From NCBI GenBank assembly GCA_020637775.1, contig JACKJV010000009.1, positions 1 to 64,000 of the forward strand: a stretch of DNA of 64,000 nucleotides, written 5' to 3'. Source of the stretch: Brucellaceae bacterium. Its GTDB lineage: Bacteria; Pseudomonadota; Alphaproteobacteria; Rhizobiales; Rhizobiaceae. This document shows positions 18,662 through 27,176 of the stretch, in pieces. The translations under genes and the position numbers were made by a program. The notes below the pieces were generated by a model. That model did no database searches. It was given only the letters and a program-made list of their open reading frames with translations, and was not told the DNA's origin. Each line of letters starts with the position of its first letter. Position 1 is the stretch's first letter.

Positions 18662-19414
18662 CTACATGTTCGGGGCGCCCGCCTCGATGCGTCCCTGAAC
18701 CATGGCCTCGACCGCCGCGACCGCCGGCGCGAGCATGTCTTCCGACCGTGCCCGCACGACGATATCGGTCCAGAAGCGCGTGCCTTCGTATTTGGGGTAA
18801 GAGCCGATGATCGTGCCGGGATGGTCCTTCTGGATGGCGGCCAGGCGGTCGCCGATCGTGCCCTCGCCAAACGGGCAATGAACAGACCGCGAAATCAGCC
18901 GCGTGCCGGTCTTCAGCGTCGGCATGACGTTGTCGAGCATGGCCTGGAAGATGGACGGAACCCCGGCCATGACATGCACGTTGCCGATGACGAATCCCGG
19001 CGCCACCGAAACCGGATTGTCGATATGGGCTGCACCGCGCGGCATTCGCGCCATCCGCTGGCGTGCCGGCGTGAAGTCCATTTCCCGGCGCGCATAGTGG
19101 GCTGCCAGCAAGGCATGGGCTTTCGCATCGGTCTCGCATGGCACACCGAAGGCCGCAGCGATGGCGTCGGCGGTGATGTCGTCATGGGTGGGGCCGATGC
19201 CGCCGGAGGTGAAGGTGTAGGTATGGCGGTGACGCAGCGCGTTGACGGCCTCCACGATGGCGTCCTGTTCGTCGGCAACGACGCGGATTTCCTTCAGGTC
19301 GATCCCGGCGGCCGTAAGCATGTCGGCCAGATGACCGGCATTCCGGTCCTTGGTTCGCCCGGAAAGGATTTCGTCGCCGATCACCACCATGCCGGCCGTT
19401 ACAATGTCGCCCAT
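18662..19414 (-). CDS. CinA-type molybdopterin-binding domain protein
   Basis: A 250-residue MoaB/Mog-fold protein of the short CinA kind. It has the N-terminal half of CinA (VIGDEILSGRTKDRN, TSGGIGPTHDDIT, PNM at the end) but no C-terminal PncC-type amidase domain. Members are linked to pyridine-nucleotide salvage or molybdopterin binding; the substrate is not fixed by sequence. GTG 19423, ATG 19420 and ATG 19414 are all in frame. AGGAG ends 8 bases before 19414, so that start is chosen. Divergent from wrbA. Confidence 0.85.
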   Translation of the reverse strand: MGDIVTAGMVVIGDEILSGRTKDRNAGHLADMLTAAGIDLKEIRVVADEQDAIVEAVNALRHRHTYTFTSGGIGPTHDDITADAIAAAFGVPCETDAKAHALLAAHYARREMDFTPARQRMARMPRGAAHIDNPVSVAPGFVIGNVHVMAGVPSIFQAMLDNVMPTLKTGTRLISRSVHCPFGEGTIGDRLAAIQKDHPGTIIGSYPKYEGTRFWTDIVVRARSEDMLAPAVAAVEAMVQGRIEAGAPNM

Positions 19415-19585
19415 GCCCATCACTCCTCTGGAAGGCGGGGAAAATCGGCGATAGCGCCCTGCGAGGCAAGTGCCAATTCCGGTGAACGATGCGTTGTCTG
19501 TCGTTCACCTTCTCCTTTTGCCGGTCAGGCGTATCTGTAGCCCGATTGCGGGCGGAATGCCCGCGCGAGATGAAAGGATTACGGA

Positions 19586-20185
19586 ATGACCAAGGTTCTG
19601 GTTCTCTACTATTCGAGCTGGGGACATATGGAAGCCATGGCGCAGGCTGCGGCAAAGGGCGCGCGCGAAGCCGGCGCGGATGTGACAGTCAAGCGTGTGC
19701 CGGAACTGGTGCCCGAGGATGTGGCAAAGGCGGCCCACTACAAGCTTGACCAGGATGCGCCGGTCGCCGACCCGCTGGAACTGGCCGACTATGACGCGAT
19801 CATCTTCGGCGTGTCGACGCGCTTCGGAATGATGGCGGCGCAATTGAAGAATTTTCTCGACCAGACCGGGCCGCTCTGGGCCAAGGGGGCACTGGTCGAC
19901 AAGGTTGCCTCCGTCATGTCGTCAACCGCCACGCAGCACGGCGGCGCCGAACTGGCGCTGATCTCGACCCAGGCCGCGTTGCAGCATCACGGGATGATCG
20001 TCGTGCCGCTGTCCTATGCCTATCAGGGCCAATCCGGCAATGACACGGTGCGCGGCGGCGCTCCCTATGGCATGACGACAACGAGCAACAGCGACGGTTC
20101 GCGCATGCCGAGCAAACAGGAACTGGAAGGCGCCGAATTCCAGGGCCGGCGCGTCGCCACCATTGCCGCGCGGCTGACGGCCTGA
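19586..20185 (+). CDS. wrbA: NAD(P)H:quinone oxidoreductase WrbA
   Basis: Flavodoxin-like FMN enzyme that reduces quinones by two electrons, protecting against one-electron redox cycling. The 199-residue length is standard. [16 protein letters not shown] is the FMN phosphate loop. PTRFGMM-type binding is seen as [20 protein letters not shown], and [10 protein letters not shown] and [10 protein letters not shown] follow. ATG at 19586 has AAAGGATTACGGA before it. A terminator follows directly, so it is monocistronic. Confidence 0.96.
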   Translation: MTKVLVLYYSSWGHMEAMAQAAAKGAREAGADVTVKRVPELVPEDVAKAAHYKLDQDAPVADPLELADYDAIIFGVSTRFGMMAAQLKNFLDQTGPLWAKGALVDKVASVMSSTATQHGGAELALISTQAALQHHGMIVVPLSYAYQGQSGNDTVRGGAPYGMTTTSNSDGSRMPSKQELEGAEFQGRRVATIAARLTA

Positions 20186-20198
20186 CCATGCCATGGCG

Positions 20199-20228
20199 CA
20201 AAGCCGGGATGAATTCTCCCGGCTTTTC
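20199..20228 (+). terminator. Terminator of wrbA
   Basis: Stem AAAGCCGGG / CCCGGCTTT around ATGAATTCT, ending in TTTTCGT, 15 bases after the wrbA stop. Confidence 0.75.
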
Positions 20229-20308
20229 GTGTCTTCATGCATTGCAGGGCGGGCGATCATGGGCCACATTTCCGGCAAACGCATCCGGAGACAGGGAAAC
20301 CGGTTTTC

Positions 20309-21274
20309 ATGGCCTCTCCCCTCTTTCTTTCCACCATGCTCGGGCTCCTGGCCGTGGCGCTGCATGTCTGGTGGTATGCACGCAAGACCCGCGGCATTGC
20401 GCAATTCGCTGAAACGATGGTGCCGCCGACCGGCAGGTTGATCACGGTTGGTGGGCGTGAATTTCATGTCGAGGACCGGGGGCAGGGGCGGCCCGTTGTC
20501 TTCATTCATGGCCTTGGCGGAAACCTGCACCATTTCGACATACCGCTCTGGCCATCCATGGGACAGGGCTACCGCCTGATCGCCATCGACCGGCGCGGTT
20601 CGGGCTATTCGCAGCAGGACTGGGGCAACGACGGCGCAATCACCACCCATGCGAGGGACATAGCCGCCATTCTGGACGAACTCGGCGTCGGGAATGCGCT
20701 TTATGTCGGCCACTCGCTCGGCGGGGCGGTGGCGCTTGCGGCCGCGCTCACGACACCTGAGAAGGTGGCAGGGCTGGCCCTGATCGCGCCGCTCACCGTC
20801 TTTTCACCGCAAATCGCACCGGAGTTCCGCCCGCTTTACATCCGCTCGCCCCGCCTGCGGAAATTCATGGCGCGAACCTATGCCATTCCCGCAGCGGTCA
20901 AGGCGACGGAACAGACCCTCGATTTCGTCTTCGGTCCGCAAAAGCCACCGGATGATTATGCGGTCGGCGGCGCGGCCTTGACGGGCGTCCGGCCGTCCCA
21001 CTTCTACGCAACATCCACGGATCTCGTCAGTCTCGAACAGGACATGCCGTCCGTCGAGGCCCGTGTGGGGGAAATCCGTGTGCCCGCCGCCGTCCTGTTC
21101 GGCACATCCGATCGTGTGCTGGACTACAAGCGCCATGGCCTTTCCATGGAAAAGCGCCTGCCGGGCTGCGAAGTGCGCCTTCTCGATGGCGTCGGCCACA
21201 TGGTGCAATATTCCGCCCCCGAGGCCACGGCGAATTTCATCAAGTCACTGGCGGCACGCGCGCTCCACGCTTGA
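20309..21274 (+). CDS. Alpha/beta hydrolase with N-terminal membrane anchor
   Basis: About 321 residues. It starts with one hydrophobic helix (LFLSTMLGLLAVALHVWWYA), then an alpha/beta-hydrolase fold with the oxyanion segment VVFIHGLGGN. The nucleophile elbow is GHSLGGAVAL, the acid Asp lies in GTSDRVLDYKR and the base His in GVGHMVQYSAPE. The catalytic triad is thus complete; the substrate is unknown (esterase, lipase or epoxide-type hydrolase are all possible). The frame runs upstream to 20237, overlapping nothing, but ATG at 20309 puts the membrane helix at the N-terminus and follows GGAGACAGGG. Confidence 0.85.
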   Translation: MASPLFLSTMLGLLAVALHVWWYARKTRGIAQFAETMVPPTGRLITVGGREFHVEDRGQGRPVVFIHGLGGNLHHFDIPLWPSMGQGYRLIAIDRRGSGYSQQDWGNDGAITTHARDIAAILDELGVGNALYVGHSLGGAVALAAALTTPEKVAGLALIAPLTVFSPQIAPEFRPLYIRSPRLRKFMARTYAIPAAVKATEQTLDFVFGPQKPPDDYAVGGAALTGVRPSHFYATSTDLVSLEQDMPSVEARVGEIRVPAAVLFGTSDRVLDYKRHGLSMEKRLPGCEVRLLDGVGHMVQYSAPEATANFIKSLAARALHA

Positions 21275-21371
21275 TGGTATCGCCAGGGCGCGCGGCACGC
21301 GTGCGACGACGGGACGAGCGCGGGCAGCAAAGCCGCGCGATGTCGTCTCCGGATTGCAACGTCATGGAAAA

Positions 21372-21663
21372 TGGTGCGGACGGCGGGACTCGAACCCGCA
21401 TGGCCAAAGCCGAGGGATTTTCATACCAGCTACGGCTTTCGCCGCCGCCCTGGGGGCGTTTGTGGTCTGGACTATACCTTCACCGTAGCGCATGGCCTTA
21501 GGTGCTGCCCGTCTAGTCTCTACACCTTCCGGATGGCCGGCTTGGCTCGGGATCGCCATCTGACAGGTTTCCCCGAATTTGAGCAGTTCTGCATCCGGCG
21601 TTTCCGCCGAAGCACTCAATTTGCGTTCAAGTCCCTTGTGTCTACCGGTTCCACCACGTCCGC
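21372..21663 (-). tRNA. tRNA-Leu(UAA), split by a group I intron
   Basis: Read on the minus strand. Exon 1 (21663-21629, 35 nt) begins GCGGACG and ends in ACTT. Exon 2 (21421-21372, 50 nt) begins AAAATCCCTC and ends GTCCGCACCA. The acceptor stem pairs GCGGACG/CGTCCGC perfectly. T-arm GCGGG-TTCGAGT-CCCGC, Leu-type D-arm and a long variable arm are present, and CCA is encoded. Joining the exons gives stem AGGGA, loop CTTAAAA, stem TCCCT, hence anticodon UAA. The intron sits between U34 and A35. The spliced tRNA is 85 nt including CCA. Confidence 0.93.
21422..21628 (-). ncRNA. Group I intron (IC3-like) in tRNA-Leu(UAA)
   Basis: A 207-nt self-splicing-type intron with no reading frame for an endonuclease. 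The 5' exon end ACUU can pair with GAGU inside the intron (AATTGAGTGC), giving the required U-G wobble at the splice site; the last intron base is G. Core elements read in order on the minus strand: TTCGGGGAAACC (Q-like), CCCGAGCCAAGCC (R-like), GGAAGGTGTAGAGACTAGACGGGCAG split around P7, and AAGGTATAGTCC (S-like). They match, as recalled, the trnL(UAA) intron of Anabaena and chloroplasts in order and position. Confidence 0.9.
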
Positions 21664-21996
21664 TCGCGAATATCTGCTAGCAGATTGATACCGCCCGCTC
21701 AATTGCAGACTTCGCGGCAATCACACATTGTGACATGGCTCCAGCCCGGCCCGCCATCGCCAAGCGACTCATATCGTGGGTTGCTTGTCAAGCGTGCAAT
21801 GGTGCCAATGCCAAATGATTGTTTTTCCTAACAATAACGACACTTGTCGAAGGCGGGTTTCATGAACCATGAACGGGTTTGATCTGGAGGCGTGAAGACG
21901 TTTAAACCGGGGCACGGTGGTGGCCGGTCTGCATGACCTGCGACCGGATCAAAACTGAAGACTGTCTCGAATTGAAGTGATGGGCGGCAAATTGAC
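21664..21996. other. 333-bp intergenic region
   Basis: No gene seen. It must hold the promoter of tRNA-Leu (reading left) and of the surface-protein gene (reading right). An imperfect palindrome GGGTTTCATGAACC lies at 21855-21868, and the run before it (21805-21845) is AT-richer than the surroundings. Confidence 0.4.
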
Positions 21997-23118
21997 ATGA
22001 AACGAACGATTATCGGGAACCTCGCTGCGCTCGGCCTCGTCGCCGCGTCACCTCACACCGCGTCAGCACAGTCGGTCCTGGAACGCGTCCTGGGGCAGAT
22101 AGACAATGCGACCAATCTGGCTCCCGTGAATGGTACCTATGCCAATATCGCGGAGAATCTTGGCGGCACTGGCGTCGTCGAGGCGTCCGTTCCCGGTCAG
22201 GTCGAGCAGAACAACACACTGGATCAGAGCGAGCTGGTCCTGATCGGCTACATCTATCTGCAGGACACGAACGACGCTGTCGAGATCACCGGCTCAACCG
22301 GTGTCGGCCCGGACATCCGTTTCGGTGACGGCGATGCCGTCTACGGGGTCGCTGGCGCAGACGGGGTGAAGCTGACGAATGTTGCCTATATCGATGATGG
22401 CGTCGGCCCGGGATCAGGGTATGTCATCTCGACTGTGCCGGGCAGCGATTACAGCACTGAAAATGCAGGCACCAACAAGATCGCAACGGGCTCCGGTGCC
22501 ATTGTGGATATCGGAATCAGCATCCCTCTGGGCGCCAACCTGTTTTCTGTCAGCGGTGATTCCTTTGGTGCGACACTGACGAACCAGCCCATCCTGGACA
22601 ACGTTTCGCTCGACGTCGCTGTCGAGTTGGTGGACGGAATGGTGCCCGCATTGGTCGAGGTCAAGGGCCTTTATGGCATTGACGGTTCGATCAGCAACAC
22701 CGTCACCGGCGTCACCGAAACCACCGCCGTGGCTCTTGCCGGTGTGGCTTCGGCAACGGAATCGCTGATGCCGACCCTGGATTTCGGCAACATGGCGACA
22801 ACGGCGCTCGGCGCCGTGAATACCGGAGAGATCACGCTCGGCGTCAACTCGACCGTGGATGAGGCCAAGAGCACCACCGCGAAAGCGATATCGGCGGCGC
22901 TGGAGCAGGTTGGCAGCTCGGTGGATACCGGTGCAGTCGTCGTCAATGTGGCATCCAACATGAGTGCTGTCGACGGATCCATCAGGAACGCGATGGTCCA
23001 GGTGAACGGAACCATCGGAAACCTGTCCACCACCGCGCTTGGTGCCGTGAATACGGGAACCATCGTTTCCGGGGTGAATGCAGCGGTGTCGGGCATTGTG
23101 GGGAAAGCCGGCCAGTAG
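21997..23118 (+). CDS. Secreted protein of unknown function with internal repeats
   Basis: A 373-residue protein that I do not recognise. A Sec signal peptide is clear: MKRTIIGNLAALGLVAAS..., with probable cleavage after ASA (residues 22-24). The mature part is rich in Gly, Val, Thr, Asn and Asp, with no Cys and few Lys/Arg, as in surface or matrix proteins. Near the C-terminus the motif TTALGAVNTG occurs twice, about 80 residues apart: FGNMATTALGAVNTGEI and IGNLSTTALGAVNTGTI. Short related GSI/DGSI strands lie between, suggesting a beta-rich repeat fold. It is convergent with the ELWxxDGT protein, so the pair may form a surface locus. Confidence 0.75.
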   Translation: MKRTIIGNLAALGLVAASPHTASAQSVLERVLGQIDNATNLAPVNGTYANIAENLGGTGVVEASVPGQVEQNNTLDQSELVLIGYIYLQDTNDAVEITGSTGVGPDIRFGDGDAVYGVAGADGVKLTNVAYIDDGVGPGSGYVISTVPGSDYSTENAGTNKIATGSGAIVDIGISIPLGANLFSVSGDSFGATLTNQPILDNVSLDVAVELVDGMVPALVEVKGLYGIDGSISNTVTGVTETTAVALAGVASATESLMPTLDFGNMATTALGAVNTGEITLGVNSTVDEAKSTTAKAISAALEQVGSSVDTGAVVVNVASNMSAVDGSIRNAMVQVNGTIGNLSTTALGAVNTGTIVSGVNAAVSGIVGKAGQ

Positions 23119-23162
23119 CCGTTGTCTGCCCGCCGCAAGAGGCCGCCGCGCCAGGGCGCAAG

Positions 23163-23191
23163 GGGCCAGCGTCCGGAAAGCGCGCTGGCCC
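23163..23191. terminator. Possible bidirectional terminator hairpin
   Basis: Arms GGGCCAGCG and CGCTGGCCC around an 11-base loop, between two convergent genes. No T-tail on either side, so the call is weak. Confidence 0.4.
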
Positions 23192-23207
23192 TGCCGCGTT
23201 CGTGACG

Positions 23208-26200
23208 TCAGAGAATGTGATGCTCGTCGGCATTGAACATCAGGTCCTGCTGGCCCATGTCTGCCACAAGCCCGATGTCGGTGCCGTCATAGGCATACCA
23301 CTCCGACCCGAGTTCGCGGGTCGTGGCCTTGAAATACAGATAGCCGCCCTGCACGAAAAGGTCGCTTGGTCCCGATGAACCGTCGCCTTTCAGGATGTCC
23401 GCGACGAGTTCGGCCTCCTGCCCGTCAAAGGCGTAAAGCTCGGCTCCGGTTTCTTCGGTGAACGCGGAAAAGTAGATCTTGCCGCCGAATTCCACGAAAC
23501 CGCTGTTTTCCCCGGCATCGGACGAGCCGCTACCCGAATTGATATCAGCGGCCACAGTGACGTTCGTTCCGTCATAGACCAGCAGTTCGAAATTGCTGGC
23601 CGTGTCAACGCGGCCGGAGAAATACAGCTTTCCACCATATTCGATCGCGCCACCGCTAAAGGGATTGCTGCTGCCGCCACCGGCGAAGACGTCGATCACT
23701 TCCAGGGACGTACCGTCGAAGACAACGACCTCCTGCCCGAAATCCGTTCGTGCGGAAAACAGGATGCGATCTTCGAACGTGAAAAACCCGTTCTGTCCGG
23801 CACGCGACGAACCGGTGGCATAGATGTCGAACTGCTCGACATCGGTTCCGTCATAGGTCCACAATTCGCTGTCACCGGTCTCGTCGGTAGCGCCGAAGAT
23901 CAGGAGACCGTCGAGGATGGCGTACTGGAAGCCATTGAAGGCGAAGGCGTCGCCGGAACCGGCATTGATGTCCGCCACGAGTTCCACGTCGGTCCCGTCA
24001 TAGGCATAGAGTTCATTGCCAAGACCGTCGATATCCAGATCGAAAATCAGCTTGTCGCCCAGCGAGATCAACCCGGTATTCCTGCCAGGCGCAGCCCCTG
24101 TGGTGTCGGGTGTCTGCTCGAACACCATCTCCACGCTGGTGCCGTCATAGGAGAAAAGCTCATAGCCCGAACTCGTGCTGATGGCGGAAAAGAAGAGCTT
24201 GCCGTCATGGTTGGCAAAGCCGCTGCCGAACCCGACATTGGAATCGGCGCCGCCACTGCGGATGTTTTCGACAAGCGTGACATCCGTGCCGTCATAGCGG
24301 TACAATTCGTAGCCGACGCCGGAGCCCTCCATGCCGAAATAGAGATCGCCATCGTAGACGGCGTGCCCATAGGTGAAGGGGCGGCTGGAACCGGTTCCGG
24401 GAATGAAGTCGCCGATCAGTTGCAGGCCGCCGGGGGTCATCAGGTAGGGCTCGTAGCCCAGGGCAGGGGTCGCGATTCCAACCAGGGTCATGCCATCGTA
24501 AGCCACAGGGTTGCTGCTCTCGACGCTGCCGTTCACATTCCCGAACAAGCCGATATTGGTGAGGTTCGTACCGTCATAGGCAAACAGCTTCGTGTAGCCG
24601 TCTTCCCAGGCATCGAAGATCAGCCGACCATCCACGACCTCGAAAATCGATGTCGAGGATGTGCTCCAGCTCGCACCGGGCGATATGTCGAATGCCAGCG
24701 AAGCGACGCTGCCATTGTACTGGTAAATCTCGTAGCCGGTGACGGGCCGGTATGCCGAGAAATAGAGGATGTCGTCGAGCACCGCAAAACCGGTCGGTTT
24801 GCCAGCAAATGAATCCGGCGAATTGGGCTCTATGTCGCTGACCAGTTCGACGGTCCCGTTGCTGTAGCGGAAGAGTTCGGCGCCGGTCGACGCCGTCCGT
24901 GCCGAGAAATACAGGTCGCCGGCATAGTCACCCCATGCCTGTTCGATGTTGTCGAACGCACCGGCCGCACCGGGTTCAAGATCGTATGTGACGATATCCG
25001 TGCCATCGTAGCGGCGCAGTTCCAGCCCATTGACGGGATCGTGGGCGGTGAAGAAAAGGTAGCCGTCATGCGTGGTGAGAATTCCGTCCTCATTGGGCAA
25101 GCCATTCCCGGGGCCGGCGTCGATGTCGGCAACCATGGTGGCGGTCTGGCCATCGAAAGACCACAATTCGCGGCCGCTGCTGCCGTCGTCGGCTGAGAAG
25201 AAGAGCTTGTTGTCGTAGAGGATGTAGCCACTATAGGCGCCGATATTGGCCGAACCCGTCCCGGGATTGATATCGGTGACGCGTTCTATTGTATTGCCGT
25301 CGAAGCGGTACAGTTCCTTGCCATGCGTGCCCGTGACTCCTTCGAAATAGACAGCCCCCTGAAACTCCACAAAGCCGCTCAAACCTCTGATTTCATAGTC
25401 GGTTTGCATGCCGGCGGCAGGTCCGGGCGCGATTTCGCCCACCAGTTCCATGGTGCTGCCGTCATAGCTGTAGAGTTCCGGACCGGTGACGCCATTGTAG
25501 CCGACGAAGTAGAGTGTGCCTTCATACTCGATATAGCCGTAGAGGGTTCCAGGCGTATAGATGGCCGGCAGTCCGGCACCCGGGGTCACGGGATCGAACG
25601 ACTTGCCGAGGAACTCGGCAAGGTAGGTGGCGGCGCCCGTTTCCGCATAGGTGTAGAAACCGCCATCAAGCATGGCAAAGCCGAATTCCCCGGCCTGGCC
25701 GGAATCCGTACCCGGCTGGATATTGCCGACGGGAACCAGTTCATCGCCAACCAGCGTGGCCAGTTCCTGCCCCATGCCCGGTTGATCGACGGCAATGACA
25801 AGCTGGCCTTCGGCCGGGGAGGGATTGGGCGGCAGCAGACTGCCTTCGAAATCCTCGGCACCCAGAAAGCCATTATACGCAAACTGCACGATGGCGTCGT
25901 TGCTTCTCGAAATGAATTCAACGGATTCAGTGAACTCGATCACGAGCTGTTCCCGGGTCAGAACGGCAAGCTGCCCGACCCAGTAGTTCAGGCCGCCCGG
26001 ATCGGGTTCCCGGCCCAGGATGTTCCTGTACAGATTGGTCGTGAATTCCAGGTCTGTCGGATTGGTGCCGTAGCGTTCGGCGAATTCGTCGGTTCGTGTC
26101 GGGTCGAGCCAGTCTTGAATGCTCGTGATGAGATTGTTCTTGTCCGTCTCCAGCGGATTCGACTCCAGCACGTGACGATAGACGTCACTCCAATAGGTCA

Positions 26201-26444
26201 GACCTCCGTGGTCGGGCTTCCTGCCGAAAACGCCCTCATACAATCGCACCACGCGGAAGACGACACCCGTCATTTCGTCGCTGGACAATAGCGCGTTGAA
26301 AATACTCTCATAACTGCTGCCGGCCGTGCGCATTTCAAGCGCATCGAGCACTTCCTGGCCAGTTGCCGGCCGGTGCAGTGTATATTCGTAAAGCCGCTGA
26401 ATGTTTTCTTCCGGGCTATGAGAAAAAATATTATGAGCCGCCAT
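23208..26444 (-). CDS. ELWxxDGT-repeat protein with N-terminal DUF4214-like domains
   Basis: About 1078 residues. Residues 1-170 hold two DUF4214-like segments (RLYEGVFGRKPDHGGLTYW, LYRNILGREPDPGGLNYW), a domain frequent in secreted and S-layer-associated proteins. From about residue 200 there are some 16 repeats of about 50 residues with the core ELYxYDGTxxxLVxDIxxG followed by GKLYFSA; this is the ELWxxDGT family, expected to fold as beta-propeller blades. No Sec signal peptide is visible, so export by another route (for example type I secretion) is possible. A GTG at 26468 is in frame, but ATG at 26444 follows AGAGGGATGGG and is preferred. Function unknown; adhesion or matrix role inferred. 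Confidence 0.85.
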   Translation of the reverse strand: MAAHNIFSHSPEENIQRLYEYTLHRPATGQEVLDALEMRTAGSSYESIFNALLSSDEMTGVVFRVVRLYEGVFGRKPDHGGLTYWSDVYRHVLESNPLETDKNNLITSIQDWLDPTRTDEFAERYGTNPTDLEFTTNLYRNILGREPDPGGLNYWVGQLAVLTREQLVIEFTESVEFISRSNDAIVQFAYNGFLGAEDFEGSLLPPNPSPAEGQLVIAVDQPGMGQELATLVGDELVPVGNIQPGTDSGQAGEFGFAMLDGGFYTYAETGAATYLAEFLGKSFDPVTPGAGLPAIYTPGTLYGYIEYEGTLYFVGYNGVTGPELYSYDGSTMELVGEIAPGPAAGMQTDYEIRGLSGFVEFQGAVYFEGVTGTHGKELYRFDGNTIERVTDINPGTGSANIGAYSGYILYDNKLFFSADDGSSGRELWSFDGQTATMVADIDAGPGNGLPNEDGILTTHDGYLFFTAHDPVNGLELRRYDGTDIVTYDLEPGAAGAFDNIEQAWGDYAGDLYFSARTASTGAELFRYSNGTVELVSDIEPNSPDSFAGKPTGFAVLDDILYFSAYRPVTGYEIYQYNGSVASLAFDISPGASWSTSSTSIFEVVDGRLIFDAWEDGYTKLFAYDGTNLTNIGLFGNVNGSVESSNPVAYDGMTLVGIATPALGYEPYLMTPGGLQLIGDFIPGTGSSRPFTYGHAVYDGDLYFGMEGSGVGYELYRYDGTDVTLVENIRSGGADSNVGFGSGFANHDGKLFFSAISTSSGYELFSYDGTSVEMVFEQTPDTTGAAPGRNTGLISLGDKLIFDLDIDGLGNELYAYDGTDVELVADINAGSGDAFAFNGFQYAILDGLLIFGATDETGDSELWTYDGTDVEQFDIYATGSSRAGQNGFFTFEDRILFSARTDFGQEVVVFDGTSLEVIDVFAGGGSSNPFSGGAIEYGGKLYFSGRVDTASNFELLVYDGTNVTVAADINSGSGSSDAGENSGFVEFGGKIYFSAFTEETGAELYAFDGQEAELVADILKGDGSSGPSDLFVQGGYLYFKATTRELGSEWYAYDGTDIGLVADMGQQDLMFNADEHHIL

Positions 26445-27176
26445 CGTCCCATCCCTCTTAAGCCCCACCTAATGTTAATATGACAGGAAATACATTGGCA
26501 ATGGGACTGACCATAAACTTCGCACCATCTCTGATCCGAACCGCGAAGGGGTCTCGGAAGCCGAGGCGGATGGCAGTGCCTTTGCCCATGCGGCCGGTTC
26601 CGCGTGTCTTTGCCCGACATGAAGGGCTGAGCGGTTTGCGCCGGGCACGCAACCTTGGAATTTGCAACCGGGAGTAGTTTCCATGCGCCGATTCGGCTAT
26701 CCGGAGATGAAGAAAATGCGTTGCATCAAAAATGCAGTTGAGCGCGTCGCGACTTTTCGTATCTCAGGTTGAACACTTGCAAGAACTTGCAGTCCGCGGG
26801 ACAGGCAGCCCCATTCCCCTCCGTCAGCGGATACGGCATGGGCCCTTCAAGCCATGGACGATGAAAGAAAAGAAATAAGGCAAAATAATTGACCTGTCGA
26901 CATCGCAATCAAAAGGAGAATATATTTGTTGAGAGGCTTTTTATAAGTAAAACTACGGCATGTTATTCTTGTGAATCTGGAATGCAAAATCGGTGCCATG
27001 CGAATTTCCGGTGGCGAATTATAGTGTTGCACTGGACGTTTGATCTCTCACATGCTTCCATCGGGTCAGCACGAATTCATTCCGGGGCCATGGTGCGTCA
27101 TGGGCCGGACCGCTTCAACGTGCACCATGCGGCCGCCTGGCCGGCCGCCAAGCCAAAGGGAACCGAAGGAGGAACC
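26445..27176. other. 732-bp intergenic region, locally AT-rich
   Basis: Lies between two divergent genes. I see no supported gene. Two copies of ACTTGCA spaced 10 bp apart (26775-26781, 26785-26791) could be an operator. Bases 26840-27030 are much richer in A+T than the rest of the window and hold AAAAGGAG (26911-26918) followed only by a six-codon open frame. Confidence 0.4.

Noticed and set aside
21371..21688. Protein-coding frame of 105 codons across the tRNA region
   Set aside because: The sequence is fully explained by the tRNA-Leu exons and the group I intron.
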